Positions 6,910 to 14,983 of a stretch of DNA of 27,146 bases are shown here, piece after piece; the stretch's first letter is position 1; each line of letters begins with the position of its first letter. The DNA comes from an uncultured Eubacteriales bacterium (GTDB taxonomy: Bacteria > Bacillota > Clostridia > Oscillospirales > CAG-382). The stretch covers positions 1 through 27,146 of the forward strand of contig CAKSCN010000012.1 of NCBI GenBank assembly GCA_934444485.1. The letters are read 5' to 3'. Both the position numbers and the translations under genes were made by a program. The notes beneath the pieces are model-generated. The model was not told where the DNA came from, made no database searches, and was given only the letters and a program-made list of their open reading frames with translations.

Positions 6910-8196
6910 ATGACCGCAACCGAACTCAAACCCGAGAAGGATATCTACCGTACAAGCCGAATATCGTACATAATCGAAGCCGCACTCGAGTATTTCATCG
7001 CCATGCTCATCTCGGACTCGTTTCTCGCCACGCTTCTGACAAGAACAGGCGTGAGCGACGCCTCCGCAGGTATAGTAACTCAGCTTGCCTCTCTTGCGTT
7101 TACAATGCAGCTGGTGTCGGTGTTTGTCCGTCCCCGTCACGGCGTAAAGCTTCTTGTAACGGTGCTTCACCTTGTGAATCAGCTCACGTTCGTGTCGCTC
7201 TACCTCATTCCCGGCACGGGATTTCCGCAGAGTGTGAAGGTGGCGGTGTTTGTCGTGATGTTCTTGGGCGGTCACATAATCGCAAATATTGCACAGCCCT
7301 ATAAACTCTCATGGCTCATGTCGCTTGTACCGGATAAGTCGAGAGGACGTTTCACCGCAAACAAGGAGATAATCTCTCTTCTCGGCGGCATGGCGTTTTC
7401 CTACGCAATGGGAGCTGTCGTTGACCACTATAAGGATATCGGCGACGAAAATATGGGATTTACCCTCTGCGGCATAACAATATTTGTCCTTGCCGTGCTT
7501 CACACAGTGTCGCTTGTCATCGTAAAGGAGAAGCCCGAAGAGACGGCAACCGACGAAAAGGTAAGCTTCGGCGAGGCAGTGCGCAAGACCTTTACAAATA
7601 AGGCGCTTTTGAAGATACTTATGATAGACGTCCTCTGGTACGTAACAACGGGAATTGCCGTGTCGTTCTACGGCGTCTACGAGACAAACGACCTCGGTTT
7701 CTCGCTTAAGTTCTGCGCCGTTATTACGATATTATACTCTCTCGTGAGATCCGGATTCTCACGCTTTTTGGGCGGACTTGCAGATAAGTATTCGTGGGCA
7801 AAAATGCTGCTTCTCTGCTTCGGCATAGCGGGACTTGCGTTCTTTGTCAATATCTTCACCGTCCCCTCGAACGGAAAGGTTATGTTCACGGTTTACTATT
7901 GCCTGTATGCCGTTGCGATGGCAGGTATAAACAGCGGACTCATGAACATCACCTTCGACTACGTTCCGCATGAGGACAGAGCCGCCGCACTCGGAATAAA
8001 GTACGCACTCGGCGGTACGGTCGGATTCCTTTCCTCGATAGTCGGAAGCTTTATCGTGAAGCATATTCAGGAAAACGGCAACACCTTCGCATTCTTTGGC
8101 GAGGTCTACGCACAGCAGGTGCTTTCCGCAATAGCCTTTGCCGTATGTGTCGTCCTTGTTTTCTACATAAAACTGTTTGTGCCGGTGCGTAAGTAA
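6910..8196 (+). CDS. Major facilitator superfamily transporter
   Basis: A 428-residue polytopic membrane protein with about twelve hydrophobic segments in two halves separated by a charged loop (VKEKPEETATDEKVSFGEAVRKTF, about residues 200-225; described, not catalytic). The loop after the second-half start, FLGGLADKYSWAKMLL (about 283-298), is the typical MFS G-x-x-(A/S)-D-(R/K) type loop. LVPDKSRGRFTANKE in the first half is another loop of the family. The substrate cannot be inferred. Two starts are possible; I chose ATG 6910 over GTG 6904 because AAAGGAAAGG is spaced properly. It has its own promoter, a palindrome upstream and a strong terminator downstream, so it is a single-gene unit. 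Confidence 0.88.
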   Translation: MTATELKPEKDIYRTSRISYIIEAALEYFIAMLISDSFLATLLTRTGVSDASAGIVTQLASLAFTMQLVSVFVRPRHGVKLLVTVLHLVNQLTFVSLYLIPGTGFPQSVKVAVFVVMFLGGHIIANIAQPYKLSWLMSLVPDKSRGRFTANKEIISLLGGMAFSYAMGAVVDHYKDIGDENMGFTLCGITIFVLAVLHTVSLVIVKEKPEETATDEKVSFGEAVRKTFTNKALLKILMIDVLWYVTTGIAVSFYGVYETNDLGFSLKFCAVITILYSLVRSGFSRFLGGLADKYSWAKMLLLCFGIAGLAFFVNIFTVPSNGKVMFTVYYCLYAVAMAGINSGLMNITFDYVPHEDRAAALGIKYALGGTVGFLSSIVGSFIVKHIQENGNTFAFFGEVYAQQVLSAIAFAVCVVLVFYIKLFVPVRK

Positions 8197-8213
8197 AGCC
8201 GCATAAACGAAAA

Positions 8214-8247
8214 CCGAGTCTCATTTCGTGAGGCTCGGCTTTTTTTG
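8214..8247 (+). terminator. Terminator of the MFS gene
   Basis: CCGAGTCTCA (8214-8223) pairs with TGAGGCTCGG (8229-8238), 10 bp including one G-T, followed by C and eight T. Confidence 0.92.
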
Positions 8248-8376
8248 TACACTTTTCTTAAAAAAATACGCAATTTTGTATTTTATCCCGTTTTATATTG
8301 ACGTTTTGAGGATGAAATGGTAAAATTCAGGGTGAATAATTACGGTGTCCGCAATTACGGAAAGGCAAGGTTACAT

Positions 8377-9111
8377 ATGAGAATATTTATTATACGGCAC
8401 GGCGACCCCTATTATCCCACCGATTCCCTCACGGAAAAGGGAGCAAGAGAGGCGGAGCTTCTGTCGAAAAGACTGATAAAAGAGGGCATAAAGGAGATTT
8501 ACGTTTCCCCCCACGGCAGAGCACAGCTCACCGCCGCACCCACCGCCGGAAAGCTCGGCATAACCCCCACGGTTCTCGACTGGCTTCGTGAGTTCCCTGC
8601 AAAGATAAAGACTGAGTACACCACCGACTTTTACGAGAATTTTCACTCCGGCTGGAATATGCCGCCCGAGCTTTGGACGGAGGATAAGGACAATTACAGC
8701 ATCGAAAACTGGAAAAACGCCGAAATCCTCCGTGACTCAAAGGTCGTTGAAACCTACGACAGAGTGTGCGCAGAGTTTGACTCATTCACGGCGGCTCACG
8801 GCTATACACGTGACGACAGTGGTATGTACGGAATAGCGGACGGTGCCGACGAGGAGAACACCATAGCTCTCTTCTGCCACTTCGGACTCGGTACGGCTCT
8901 CATTTCGCACGTTCTCAATATGCCGCTTGTCCCCGTGTGGAACTCCGTATTTCTTCCAACCTCTTCCGTGACCACTCTTTACATGGAACGTCACCTTGCG
9001 TCAAGACCCATAGCGCACGGTATTTTCGTCGGTATCGGCGACACCTCGCACCTCTTTGCCGGAGACGAACCCATTTCCTGCTCGGGACTCCACACAAAGA
9101 AGCTCATTTGA
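8377..9111 (+). CDS. Histidine phosphatase family protein
   Basis: A 244-residue cytoplasmic protein of the phosphoglycerate-mutase-like histidine phosphatase superfamily. The phospho-accepting histidine sits in IIRHGDP at residues 5-11, YVSPHGRAQLTA (about 45-56) carries the second phosphate-binding arginine, and LFCHFGLG (about 168-175) holds the second catalytic histidine. TLYMERH and a C-terminal tail complete the fold. Substrates in this family range from sugar phosphates to cobalamin precursors and cannot be told apart here. The ATG at 8377 is preferred to one 60 bases upstream since it puts the RHG motif at the usual distance from the N-terminus and has AAGG 6 bases before it. Its last 8 bases overlap the convergent small gene. 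Confidence 0.9.
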   Translation: MRIFIIRHGDPYYPTDSLTEKGAREAELLSKRLIKEGIKEIYVSPHGRAQLTAAPTAGKLGITPTVLDWLREFPAKIKTEYTTDFYENFHSGWNMPPELWTEDKDNYSIENWKNAEILRDSKVVETYDRVCAEFDSFTAAHGYTRDDSGMYGIADGADEENTIALFCHFGLGTALISHVLNMPLVPVWNSVFLPTSSVTTLYMERHLASRPIAHGIFVGIGDTSHLFAGDEPISCSGLHTKKLI

Positions 9112-9289
9112 GGCTTCGTTCGTTCGGCGAATCAAGGTAGCCGTCAACGAAATCGTTGACAAGACGGTATATACTTACGCCGTTGTCGCTCGTTTTCCGC
9201 TTCAGCCGCTCGTATTTTTCGCGCTCAAGCCACACACGAAGCTGACGTCTGCTTTCGCCGAGATGCTTTTTCTGTGCTTTGTACTTCAC
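9104..9289 (-). CDS. Small ribbon-helix-helix-like protein
   Basis: A basic 61-residue protein. RRQLRVWLEREKYERLKRK followed by GVSIYRLVNDFVDGYL (residues about 14-52) fits the strand-helix-helix pattern of Arc/MetJ-type DNA-binding proteins. The start is GTG with AGGGGAGA about 8 bases upstream, which supports a real gene. It is convergent with and overlaps the end of the histidine phosphatase gene by 8 bases, and lies downstream of malQ in the same direction. It could be a small transcription regulator or an antitoxin without partner. Function is inferred from pattern only. Confidence 0.65.
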   Translation of the reverse strand: MKYKAQKKHLGESRRQLRVWLEREKYERLKRKTSDNGVSIYRLVNDFVDGYLDSPNERSLK

Positions 9290-9310
9290 GGCAAAATCTC
9301 CCCTTACATA

Positions 9311-9345
9311 AAAAGATACCGCAGAGCTTATTTTTTACTCTGCGG
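9311..9345 (-). terminator. Hairpin downstream of malQ, terminator or leader structure of the small gene
   Basis: CCGCAGAG (9319-9326) pairs perfectly with CTCTGCGG (9338-9345), loop 11 bases. On the - strand it is followed by TATCTTTT, so it can end malQ transcripts. It also lies in the leader of the small ribbon-helix-helix gene. Confidence 0.6.
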
Positions 9346-9349
9346 TTTA

Positions 9350-9378
9350 ATTATATCATGTGTATTGTCCCATAAACA
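9350..9378 (-). promoter_or_regulatory. Possible promoter of the small ribbon-helix-helix gene
   Basis: On the - strand TGTTTA (9378-9373), 17-base spacer, TATAAT (9355-9350). Transcription would begin right at the hairpin 9319-9345, giving an mRNA that starts with a stem. The -35 is weak. Confidence 0.4.
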
Positions 9379-9421
9379 GGACTTCGCTGTAACTTGAAAC
9401 AGAGCCTTGCGGCACGGCGGA

Positions 9422-10855
9422 TTACTTTCTTCCGTAGAGAGAGTTGAGCCTTCTGTACTTTGCACGGTCTATGCTTCCGAGCTGATCGTGCGTGACACGG
9501 TACTGCCAGTTGCCGTCCGCCTTGCCGGGGATGTTGAGTCTTGTGTCAGAGCCGTAGCCGAGAAGATCCTGTATCGGCAGAATGAGAATACCGGCGGCGC
9601 TTGCATACATCGTGCGGACTATGCTGTCGTAGCCTCTGTCCCAGTCGGGAGCGGTGTAGCCGCAGTATTCGAGAAGCTTTGTGCGTGTCGCAGGGTCGAG
9701 ATCCCAAACGTAGCCGAGAAGCGTGTTGTTGTCGTGCGTTCCGGTGTAGGCGACGCAGTTGTTGATGTAGTTGTAAGGCCTGTGAGGCGTGTCGGCGTCG
9801 TCGAGAAAACCGAACTGAAGAACTCTCATCCCCGGGAAGCCGCTGTACTCGACAAGCTTCGCAACGTCCTCCGTGATATCTCCGAGGTCCTCCGCAATTA
9901 CAAGTCTGCCGTCGGCGACCTCGGTTATGACGTCGATGAACTCCTTGCCGGGACCCTTTTCCCACTTGCCCTCACGTGCCGTCTTTGCGTCGGCGGGAAT
10001 GCACCAGTACGACTCAAAAGCACGGAAGTGGTCGATTCTCACGCCGTCGAACATATCGAACATATGCGAGAGTCTGTCACGCCACCACTTGTAGCCGTCG
10101 GTTTTCATGTGCGCCCAGTCGTATATCGGGTTGCCCCAGAGCTGACCGTCGGCGGAGAAATAGTCGGGGGGAACTCCGGCAACGCACCTCGGGTGACCGT
10201 CCTCGTCAACGAGAAACTGCTCCTTGTTTGCCCAGACGTCACAGCTGTCGGGAGCGACGTATATCGGTATATCTCCGACTATCTTTATACCCTTGGAGTT
10301 TGCGTATTCCTTGACCTTCGCCCACTGACGGAAGAATTCATACTGAATGAACTTCCACATAAACTCAATCTCTGCGTCGGTATCGAACACCGTCCATTCC
10401 GCATGATAAGCCTCGTGATTAGCCGCCTTGAGAGCCATGAAGCGGCAGAAATCCGCAAGATACTTGTCGGAAGCAATGAAGCTCTCTATTTCCTCACGGT
10501 TCTTTACACGCTTCGACGCATTCATGAGGAGTGAATAACGTGTGTGGTAAAGCCTTACAAATTCGCAGCTGTAGGGAGTCTGCTGACGGAAACGCTCAAG
10601 CTCGTCGTCGGTGACAAGTCCCTCTTCACGGAGTGTGGGAAGGTCAACAAAGTAAGGATTTCCGGCAAAGGCAGAGTACGATTTATAAGGGGAGTTGCAC
10701 TCGTCCACAAGTCCGAACGGGAGAGTCTGCCATATCGTAAAGCCGCTGTCGGCGAGAAAGTCGATAAAACCGAGGGCCTCCTTTCCGAAGCTTCCGCAGG
10801 AATATTCTCCGGGGAGCGACGATATGTGCATGAGGACACCGCTTGTTCTTTTCAT
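9422..10855 (-). CDS. malQ: 4-alpha-glucanotransferase (amylomaltase)
   Basis: A 477-residue enzyme of glycoside hydrolase family 77, which transfers alpha-1,4-glucan segments during maltodextrin and glycogen metabolism in the cytoplasm. The family blocks appear in order: RTSGVLMHISSLPG (residues 3-16), SPYKSYSAFAGNPYF (about 56-70), GDIPIYVAPDSCDVWA (about 200-215), DGVRIDHFRAFESYW (about 270-285; the Asp is the nucleophile), VIAEDLGDIT (about 320-330; acid/base Glu) and YTGTHDNNTLLGY (about 370-382). Length is normal for bacterial MalQ. The ATG at 10855 is preferred over an upstream TTG because GAAGGG lies 10 bases before it. It is a single-gene unit with a strong promoter that sits in the 3' flank of araC1. 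Confidence 0.96.
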   Translation of the reverse strand: MKRTSGVLMHISSLPGEYSCGSFGKEALGFIDFLADSGFTIWQTLPFGLVDECNSPYKSYSAFAGNPYFVDLPTLREEGLVTDDELERFRQQTPYSCEFVRLYHTRYSLLMNASKRVKNREEIESFIASDKYLADFCRFMALKAANHEAYHAEWTVFDTDAEIEFMWKFIQYEFFRQWAKVKEYANSKGIKIVGDIPIYVAPDSCDVWANKEQFLVDEDGHPRCVAGVPPDYFSADGQLWGNPIYDWAHMKTDGYKWWRDRLSHMFDMFDGVRIDHFRAFESYWCIPADAKTAREGKWEKGPGKEFIDVITEVADGRLVIAEDLGDITEDVAKLVEYSGFPGMRVLQFGFLDDADTPHRPYNYINNCVAYTGTHDNNTLLGYVWDLDPATRTKLLEYCGYTAPDWDRGYDSIVRTMYASAAGILILPIQDLLGYGSDTRLNIPGKADGNWQYRVTHDQLGSIDRAKYRRLNSLYGRK

Positions 10856-10898
10856 AAAAACCAAACCCTTCGTTGCGCTGTGCGCCGTTCATGCGTAT

Positions 10899-10927
10899 AT
10901 TGTACCACTTACCGTGCGTTTTGTCAA
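10899..10927 (-). promoter_or_regulatory. malQ: Promoter of malQ
   Basis: On the - strand TTGACA (10927-10922), 17-base spacer, TACAAT (10904-10899): near-consensus, 43 bases before the start codon and 14 bases beyond the araC1 stop. Confidence 0.85.
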
Positions 10928-10941
10928 GCGTTATCGACCGT

Positions 10942-11685
10942 TCAGAACGGGTATTTTGTCGGTGAAAAGCCGGTTTCCTTTTTGAACACCGCAGAAAAAT
11001 AGTATACGTCCGAGAAACCGCACATTTCGGCAATCTGTGTTACGGAGAGTCCGTCTGCGGACAACAGCTTTTTAGCGTGGGCGATTCGCAAATCGGTAAG
11101 ATACTTATTTGGGGTTGTTTCGTAATGCTTCCTGAAAAGAGTGTTGAAGTGTCTTCTCGATACCCTGCAAAGCTGTGCCGCCGATGCAAGGCAGTCGACG
11201 GAAGAAAAATGTGTCTTCATGTACTCGGCTGAACGGAAAATCCTTTCGTCCGAATGATGATACCGGCGGCTGCGGACCAAAGATATCTCGGAACACAGAT
11301 CATATACTTTTGACATCAAGGAAAGCTCGTCCGAAGCCGATAAATATAAGCGCTCGATTCTTTCGAGGAGACCGATGATTTTACGAGGATTGTTGATTTT
11401 TACACAAAAGCTGTCGGTCTCAATCGGTTCATAGGTCTTGAAATGAACCGAGAATGCCACACCTTTTTCAAGTACTTTTACACTGTAATCGTCCGTTTGA
11501 TTGAGAAAATACACACAGCTTTCTCCCATGACAAAGGATTTGTCGGCGAAAATATGTTCAGCTTTGCCGCTGATTTGTATACCAACAATGTGATGTTTTT
11601 TTGAGGTTGATGTAAAATTCATCGCATCCGGCGTGAATCTTACCACAATATCCGTTTCCTTAATTCTCAAATTTTCAAAACGCAT
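10942..11685 (-). CDS. AraC-family transcription regulator (AraC1), divergent from GRE-B
   Basis: A 247-residue regulator. The N-terminal part (about residues 1-130) resembles a cupin-like ligand-sensing domain; the C-terminal part (about 148-247) has two helix-turn-helix motifs: SVDCLASAAQLCRVSRRHFNTLF and the second starting SVTQIAEMCGFSDVYYF (about 213-230), ending with GFSPTKY, the family's terminal signature. It is transcribed away from GRE-B with 190 bases between them, so it is the obvious regulator of GRE-B. The DNA coding for the second helix-turn-helix (10956-11040) is identical to that of AraC2, while the rest is strongly diverged. AAGGAAGG precedes the start. The upstream half is AT-rich like GRE-B. 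Confidence 0.94.
   Translation of the reverse strand: MRFENLRIKETDIVVRFTPDAMNFTSTSKKHHIVGIQISGKAEHIFADKSFVMGESCVYFLNQTDDYSVKVLEKGVAFSVHFKTYEPIETDSFCVKINNPRKIIGLLERIERLYLSASDELSLMSKVYDLCSEISLVRSRRYHHSDERIFRSAEYMKTHFSSVDCLASAAQLCRVSRRHFNTLFRKHYETTPNKYLTDLRIAHAKKLLSADGLSVTQIAEMCGFSDVYYFSAVFKKETGFSPTKYPF
10956..11040 (+). repeat. 85-bp direct repeat, copy 1 (in araC1)
   Basis: Base-for-base identical with 14131-14215, same orientation, 3175 bp apart. It codes (on the - strand) for 28 residues from TQIAEM to GFSPT, the second helix-turn-helix of the regulator. The bases on both sides differ. Confidence 0.98.
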
Positions 11686-11785
11686 GACAATTACCTTCCT
11701 TTACGGTCGCACTGTATATACACATCATACATGATACGGCACACATGAAAAGTACGTATGAACGCATTGAAACAATTTCCTTATT

Positions 11786-11794
11786 TCACAAAAA
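11786..11794. promoter_or_regulatory. Candidate AraC half-site at the GRE-B promoter
   Basis: TCACAAAAA begins exactly 23 bases before the -35 box. The same string is at the same distance upstream of the GRE-C promoter, where the paired regulator has the identical DNA-binding helix. Inferred operator; the match is short and A-rich. Confidence 0.45.
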
Positions 11795-11808
11795 GTCCTT
11801 ATTATATA

Positions 11809-11837
11809 TTTACATTGTGTGCGGTGAGTGTTATAAT
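11809..11837 (+). promoter_or_regulatory. Promoter of GRE-B
   Basis: TTTACA at 11809-11814 and TATAAT at 11832-11837 with a 17-base spacer, 38 bases before the start codon. Confidence 0.8.
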
Positions 11838-11875
11838 ATGAGTGCAAGAAAAACTTGCGGAAAGGCGGGAGAAAA

Positions 11876-14110
11876 ATGAAATATAATGAATTGCGTAATG
11901 AAATCAAGAATTATTACAGTATCGTGTCGTACGAGAATGCGAAAAAGTATCTTGAGGACGGTACAAAAAGGCTTGATGCGCTATATGACAAAAATATGTC
12001 AGCATACGATATGAAGGTTTTGCAATATAGAATAATTTCGGACATTGCGGAGCCTGTTTTGTTTGAATATGCACCGTTTTACTATGAAACGGGAATTATT
12101 CCGGGGTTTTCCGACGGAGCGAGAGACTATCACGGAGCAAGGCATATCGGCGGCTGGACATATTGGAAAAACTCCCATAAATTCAGGGAACAGGATAAGG
12201 AAACATGGGATTTGAAAAATCGTCAGATGAAAGAGAGGTTTTACCTGATATGCGGCGCATATAACGATGACACGCAGCATTTTTTGATAAATCACAGACC
12301 GATTTTTGAAAAAGGATTAAAAGGCGTATATAAAGATGCAAGAAACGCATTAAACGCTGCGGAAAATGCCGAGGAAAAGCAGTTTTTATCCTCAGTATGC
12401 GAGGGACTGCTATGCGTAAAAAAAATAGGTGAAAAGTTCGCTGATAAGGCGGATGAATTATTAAAAGCACAACCTGATAATACAAATCTGAAAAGGATTT
12501 CGGCTTCGGCAAGACGCTGTCCGTGGGAAAAACCCGAAACATTTTATGAAGCACTGAACACGTATGCCTTTATGCGAAAGGTCATGGGTTCACTCGAAGG
12601 AATCGGACCGAACTCCTTCGGTCGTGTCGACATGGATTTGCTGCCTTTTTACGAGGCGGATATAAAGTTCGGCAGAATGACAAAGGATGAGGCATATGAG
12701 CTTGTCTCACAGTTTTTAATTATCTTCGACTGTTCCTATGACCATGACGGAAAAATGGTGGGATATGCAGATCATGAGCTTGAAAACACCTATGTTCTCG
12801 GCGGCTGTGACAAAGACGGAAAGCCGCTGTTTAATGATCTTACAAAAATATTTCTGAAAGCAAATGCCGAAGAAAAGATTATATTTCCTAAAATAAAATG
12901 CCGTTTTTCGGCAGATTCGCCGAAAGAATATCTTGATTTGATTGACGAGCCTGTGATACACGGAACAAGTACGATTCTGTATCATAACGATGACTCAACA
13001 ATTCCTGCGCTTATAAGAAGCGGCATATCCGAAGAGGATGCGAGAGATTATGTTGTAGCCGGCTGTTGGGGGATACAAGAAAATTGCTGCGGTCGCAAAG
13101 ACGGCGGAAATTACGTTAATCTCCTAAAAGCGTTTGAATATCAAATCCATAACCGTACGGATATGATGGATGAAGTAGGCATGCACTTTGACGCTATTGA
13201 CAATGCAGAGAGCTTTGAGAAAGTATATAAAATAACCTGTGACAATATAAATACACTTTTCAAAGAAAGAAACAGAATCACCGCAATAGGCGGACATATT
13301 TGGAAACAGGTTGACCCGCTGCCGTTTTTTTCGTCGCTGTTCGGAGATTGCATAGAAAACAGAAGCGATTTTACAAACAACGGTTCAAGGTATAGTGACG
13401 AAACTTATATGTGCGTCGGATTTCCAAATATTGTTGATTCTCTTCTGGCGATTAAAACGCTTTGCTTTGACAAAAGAAAATATACGCTGAAAGAAATGCT
13501 CGGTGCGGTAAGAAACAACTGGAACGGGCATGATGAAATGCGTCTTGATGCAATAAACTGCTGCGGTTGGGGTGACGGAAGTAAAGAATCCTGTGCTTTG
13601 GCGAAAAGGTTTAACACGGATCTTTACAAAATGCTGTCAGAGCTTACGGGACAATACGGCGGAAGGGTAAAACTCGGACATTTGACCTACACGGAAATAA
13701 GATTTTGGGGAGAACAAACGCTTGCCACACCTGACGGAAGATACAACGGCGACTATTTTTCACAGGGTCTTACCCCGTCAAGACTTAAAAAAATTCCGTT
13801 TGTTACCGATGTAATAAATTCTATGGCGGCGCTTGACAAGACGGAGCTTGCCGGTGATAATGTGCTGAATATAATTCTCCCGGGGACAACACCTCTTGAC
13901 GTATGCGAGGCGTTTTTGAGGGCTGCGGCAAGAACAGCGGTTGAATCGCTTCAGCTTAACTGCGTATCAAAGGAAACCTTGCTTGACGCACAGAAGAATC
14001 CCGAAAAGTATCCCGACTTAATCGTGAGAGTTTGCGGATTTTCGGCTAAGTTTACCTCGCTTTCTCCCGAATGGCAGAAGGAGGTTATTACAAGAAATTT
14101 CTATAAATGA
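11876..14110 (+). CDS. Glycyl radical enzyme (GRE-B), pyruvate formate-lyase-like, substrate unknown
   Basis: A 744-residue GRE. The glycyl-radical motif RVCGFSAKF is at the C-terminus (radical Gly721) with TPDGRYNGDYFSQG before it (about 617-630). The catalytic cysteine is most likely Cys397 in VVAGCWGIQE; the second residue after it is Gly399, not the Glu found in GCVE-type diol, choline and hydroxyproline lyases. So the usual catalytic base is absent at that place and the chemistry may differ. The gene is clearly more AT-rich than its surroundings. No activase gene follows; araC2 abuts it end to end. It starts at an ATG with GGGAG just upstream and is probably activated by AraC1. It is shorter than typical dehydratases (about 790-850 residues). 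Confidence 0.95.
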   Translation: MKYNELRNEIKNYYSIVSYENAKKYLEDGTKRLDALYDKNMSAYDMKVLQYRIISDIAEPVLFEYAPFYYETGIIPGFSDGARDYHGARHIGGWTYWKNSHKFREQDKETWDLKNRQMKERFYLICGAYNDDTQHFLINHRPIFEKGLKGVYKDARNALNAAENAEEKQFLSSVCEGLLCVKKIGEKFADKADELLKAQPDNTNLKRISASARRCPWEKPETFYEALNTYAFMRKVMGSLEGIGPNSFGRVDMDLLPFYEADIKFGRMTKDEAYELVSQFLIIFDCSYDHDGKMVGYADHELENTYVLGGCDKDGKPLFNDLTKIFLKANAEEKIIFPKIKCRFSADSPKEYLDLIDEPVIHGTSTILYHNDDSTIPALIRSGISEEDARDYVVAGCWGIQENCCGRKDGGNYVNLLKAFEYQIHNRTDMMDEVGMHFDAIDNAESFEKVYKITCDNINTLFKERNRITAIGGHIWKQVDPLPFFSSLFGDCIENRSDFTNNGSRYSDETYMCVGFPNIVDSLLAIKTLCFDKRKYTLKEMLGAVRNNWNGHDEMRLDAINCCGWGDGSKESCALAKRFNTDLYKMLSELTGQYGGRVKLGHLTYTEIRFWGEQTLATPDGRYNGDYFSQGLTPSRLKKIPFVTDVINSMAALDKTELAGDNVLNIILPGTTPLDVCEAFLRAAARTAVESLQLNCVSKETLLDAQKNPEKYPDLIVRVCGFSAKFTSLSPEWQKEVITRNFYK

Positions 14111-14932
14111 TCATGTAATGACCGAGTACCTTGTCGGTGAAAAGCCGGTTTCCTTTTTGAACACCGCAGAAAAATAGTATACGTCCGAGAAACCGCACAT
14201 TTCGGCAATCTGTGTGACAGTGTAACGCCCGGTGATAAGAAGCTCCTTTGCGTAATCGACACGCATTTTTGTTATGTACTTCACCGGAGACATACCGTAG
14301 TTTTTTCCGAAAAGCACGCTGAAATGAGAGTATTTCAGTCCCGTTTCGCGGCAAAGAGCGGAATAGTCGAAGTCGGCGTCGGTAAAATGCCTTACCGCAT
14401 ATTCGTGAGCCTTTTCCATATATTTCCGCTGTGCGTCCGAAAGGTACCCTCCCGCCTCGCTTTGCAGACACGCAATTAAATCGTAGAAAACCGCCATCGA
14501 TACGGCGTAATAATTTATATCTTTCTTTTGCCAAATGCCGAGAAGCCTTGCGAATTTGTCGCGATACTCTCTGTCCGCTTCAAAGTTGAAGGCGTGGAGC
14601 GGCATTGCGGAATCGGTGTCGAAATATATGTCTATACATGAAAACGGAACCTTGTACGGAAGCGACGTATATTTTCCTTTCATCCTGCCTTTGGGGAGGT
14701 ACCTTATTGTGCCGGGAAGATCTTGCATCTCGGTTCCGTCGGCCATGACGAGTACTTCTCCGTTCAAGATGTATATCAGCTCGTAATGACCGAGTGAAGA
14801 GCTGTATTCGTTCGGCACCTTCGGCACGGTGTCTCGGTCGTATCTGTTGACCGAGTGTATTTTTGCAATGACGGTTTTTTCGTCCGGAAACACTTTCACG
14901 CCTGACACATCCTTTTTGAAGTATATTCGCAT
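14111..14932 (-). CDS. AraC-family transcription regulator (AraC2), divergent from GRE-C
   Basis: A 273-residue regulator. The N-terminal cupin-like sensing domain spans about residues 20-120 (HYELIYILNGEVLVMADG, then LPGTIRYLPKG), a linker follows, and the C-terminal domain has two helix-turn-helix motifs: FDYSALCRETGLKYSHFS and TVTQIAEMCGFSDVYYF, with GFSPTRY at the end. I placed the start at MRIYFKK (14932), since earlier in-frame codons would run into the GRE-C promoter region; the ribosome-binding site is weak. It is divergent from GRE-C and probably controls it. Its stop codon abuts the GRE-B stop with no base between. The second helix-turn-helix is DNA-identical with AraC1. Confidence 0.92.
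   Translation of the reverse strand: MRIYFKKDVSGVKVFPDEKTVIAKIHSVNRYDRDTVPKVPNEYSSSLGHYELIYILNGEVLVMADGTEMQDLPGTIRYLPKGRMKGKYTSLPYKVPFSCIDIYFDTDSAMPLHAFNFEADREYRDKFARLLGIWQKKDINYYAVSMAVFYDLIACLQSEAGGYLSDAQRKYMEKAHEYAVRHFTDADFDYSALCRETGLKYSHFSVLFGKNYGMSPVKYITKMRVDYAKELLITGRYTVTQIAEMCGFSDVYYFSAVFKKETGFSPTRYSVIT
14131..14215 (+). repeat. 85-bp direct repeat, copy 2 (in araC2)
   Basis: Identical to 10956-11040. Together the two copies flank the body of araC1 and all of GRE-B, so homologous recombination between them would remove that block and leave one intact, hybrid araC. Confidence 0.98.
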
Positions 14933-14966
14933 TGTATCACGTTTGCCGAAGCATTGCAATGAATAA

Positions 14967-14983
14967 TTTGCAAACACTTTGCA
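14967..14983. promoter_or_regulatory. Tandem TTTGCA sites between araC2 and GRE-C
   Basis: TTTGCA occurs at 14967-14972 and 14978-14983, 11 bases apart (one helix turn), each followed by an A/C-rich AACAC-like tail. A palindrome CATTGCAATG (14952-14961) lies next to them. AraC-type proteins often bind direct repeats, so this is a candidate upstream operator; not proven. Confidence 0.35.

Noticed and set aside
9407..10534. Long + strand open frame (375 codons)
   Set aside because: It is antisense to malQ, has no recognisable domain and arises from the codon bias of malQ.
10956..14215. The 85-bp repeats as ends of an insertion sequence or composite transposon
   Set aside because: They are protein-coding, in direct orientation, without terminal inverted repeats, target duplication or a transposase gene.
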